DNA of 64,000 bases, taken from positions 124,001 through 188,000 of the forward strand of contig CAZSNF010000002.1 in NCBI GenBank assembly GCA_964608315.1, in the 5' to 3' direction. The DNA is from VXPQ01 sp964608315. Lineage in GTDB: Bacteria > Bacteroidota > Rhodothermia > Rhodothermales > VXPQ01. Shown piece by piece: positions 63,157-64,000 of the stretch. The notes below the pieces were generated by a model. That model was not told the DNA's origin. It did no database searches and saw nothing but the letters and a program-made list of their open reading frames with translations. The first letter of the stretch is position 1; each line of letters opens with the position of its first letter. Position numbers and translations under genes: made by a program.

Positions 63157-64000
63157 GGCTGGTGTTATTTTTTACGAGTAAGCTTCCGTCTCCTGTTCCC
63201 ATGTACCGTCTCATTAATAAGTGGGGGTCTCCTTCATCCACAGTGTGTTCATAGCATCCATGCACCAGGCGAAACCGTTGAGTCGAAAATTCGGCATTGG
63301 GGTCAAATCGGTAGGCGTGAATACGGGCCATGAAGTCATTAAACGCCAAGCACGCCGCCTGCATGTTAACAGACATCACTGCCGGTTGTTCCTCACCAAC
63401 GGCGGCTAAATAGCCGGCAACACGCTGCTGTTGGTAGTGAGCAGGGTCTTTTCGCTGCCAATCTTCGGCCGTCACCTGTTCCATAGTGTACGCGCCACGC
63501 GACAGCAGACTTTCTCCTTCTGGATGCATATAATGCGACACGGCATCGGCAGCGGTGATACCACCTTTACCGTCAGTCTCAAGATGCACTCCTACGTCAA
63601 AATAGGGAATCAGGTAAGCGCTTGCCAGGCAATCAAGGTGGTACCGTCCAAAGGCGGAATCCACGCAGCCAAAGATCACGTCGCAATCTACCAAGGCGTT
63701 GACAACATCCGGTGAATCCGTCAGCCCTTGGTAAGCATCCACTTTGGTTTCCATACCGATCTTCTGAATAGCCTGTTCAATCGCCAATACCTTGGGCTGC
63801 TGGTTATGAGCATCATCTATGGTGCTGTTGATGATACGATTCATATTTTTTTCTTCTACTATATCATTGTCCACGATCACCAACTCGCCCACGCAATTAC
63901 GAACAAGTAGTTCAATGATTATGCTGCCCGTGCCTGAGCAACCGACAATCCCTACCCGCATAGTACGCAACAAGTCCAATGTTCCCTTGCCCAAAGTTTG
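63149..64000 (-). CDS. ThiF/E1-like adenylyltransferase, N-terminus outside window
   Basis: The visible 283 residues include the Rossmann ATP-binding motif MRVGIVGCSGTGSIIIELL, VIVDNDIVEEKNMNRI, KVLAIEQAIQKIG, and CDVIFGCVDSAFGRYHLD, all typical of ThiF/MoeB/E1 enzymes that adenylate the C-terminus of ubiquitin-like proteins. The reading frame is still open at 64000 (residues QTLGKGT precede the motif), so the start, and possibly an extra N-terminal domain, are missing. Candidate catalytic cysteines cannot be assigned safely. It is the first visible gene of the overlapping operon with DUF6527 and the OLD-like ATPase. Confidence 0.85.
   Translation of the reverse strand, partial: QTLGKGTLDLLRTMRVGIVGCSGTGSIIIELLVRNCVGELVIVDNDIVEEKNMNRIINSTIDDAHNQQPKVLAIEQAIQKIGMETKVDAYQGLTDSPDVVNALVDCDVIFGCVDSAFGRYHLDCLASAYLIPYFDVGVHLETDGKGGITAADAVSHYMHPEGESLLSRGAYTMEQVTAEDWQRKDPAHYQQQRVAGYLAAVGEEQPAVMSVNMQAACLAFNDFMARIHAYRFDPNAEFSTQRFRLVHGCYEHTVDEGDPHLLMRRYMGTGDGSLLVKNNTSHA

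Overview
The window is a GC-rich bacterial chromosome segment. The housekeeping genes (HprK, IspG and IspE of the non-mevalonate pathway, a DUF2795 protein, FloA, the M23/BamA-type envelope genes, and a 2-oxoglutarate dehydrogenase with the E2 catalytic domain fused to E1) suggest a Gram-negative member of the Bacteroidota/Rhodothermota neighbourhood. This placement is inference from gene content; there is no rRNA here to settle it.

Layout. 1-37 kb is mostly ordinary core genome: an M16 protease, a STAS protein, uvrB, rpmE, a PspA/CorC cluster, floA-moaC-dtd-rdgB, rpsU, the fused oxoglutarate dehydrogenase, an epimerase, an RlmD-type methyltransferase, an Omp85 protein, an M23 peptidase, hprK, moxR, a degenerate GHMP protein, fmt, ftsY, pgsA, ispG, a rhomboid protease, a class A penicillin-binding protein and ispE. 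37.4-48.3 kb is an exopolysaccharide locus (Wza-like exporter, Wzz-like chain-length protein, polymerase/ligase, flippase, two FkbM methyltransferases, another methyltransferase, GT4 glycosyltransferase). It is interrupted by an AT-rich patch and an IS3 remnant. 48.3-64 kb is an accessory region. It holds a beheaded HigB-type toxin with an intact candidate partner, an unknown 427-residue protein, a PIN-GNAT-EVE-like fusion with an ASCH protein, katG, DinB, a Fic protein lacking its catalytic core, an ATPase-TPR protein behind a three-site operator, and at the right edge a tightly overlapping operon of ThiF/E1-like, DUF6527 and OLD-like ATPase/TOPRIM genes.

A striking genome-wide feature is a family of about 225-265 bp non-coding repeats. 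They have imperfect terminal inverted repeats (core GGATACTCTGATTAAAT) and a long internal stem. I see six complete or near-complete copies, one variant copy and several end fragments. They sit between genes, destroy one toxin gene, and supply stop codons to several genes. No transposase with matching ends is visible, so they look like MITEs. A second inverted-repeat element overlaps the end of uvrB.

The best candidates for an undescribed system are the ThiF-DUF6527-OLD operon (a probable ubiquitin-like conjugation or defence module, cut by the window edge), the PIN-GNAT-EVE/ASCH pair, and the operator-controlled ATPase-TPR gene.
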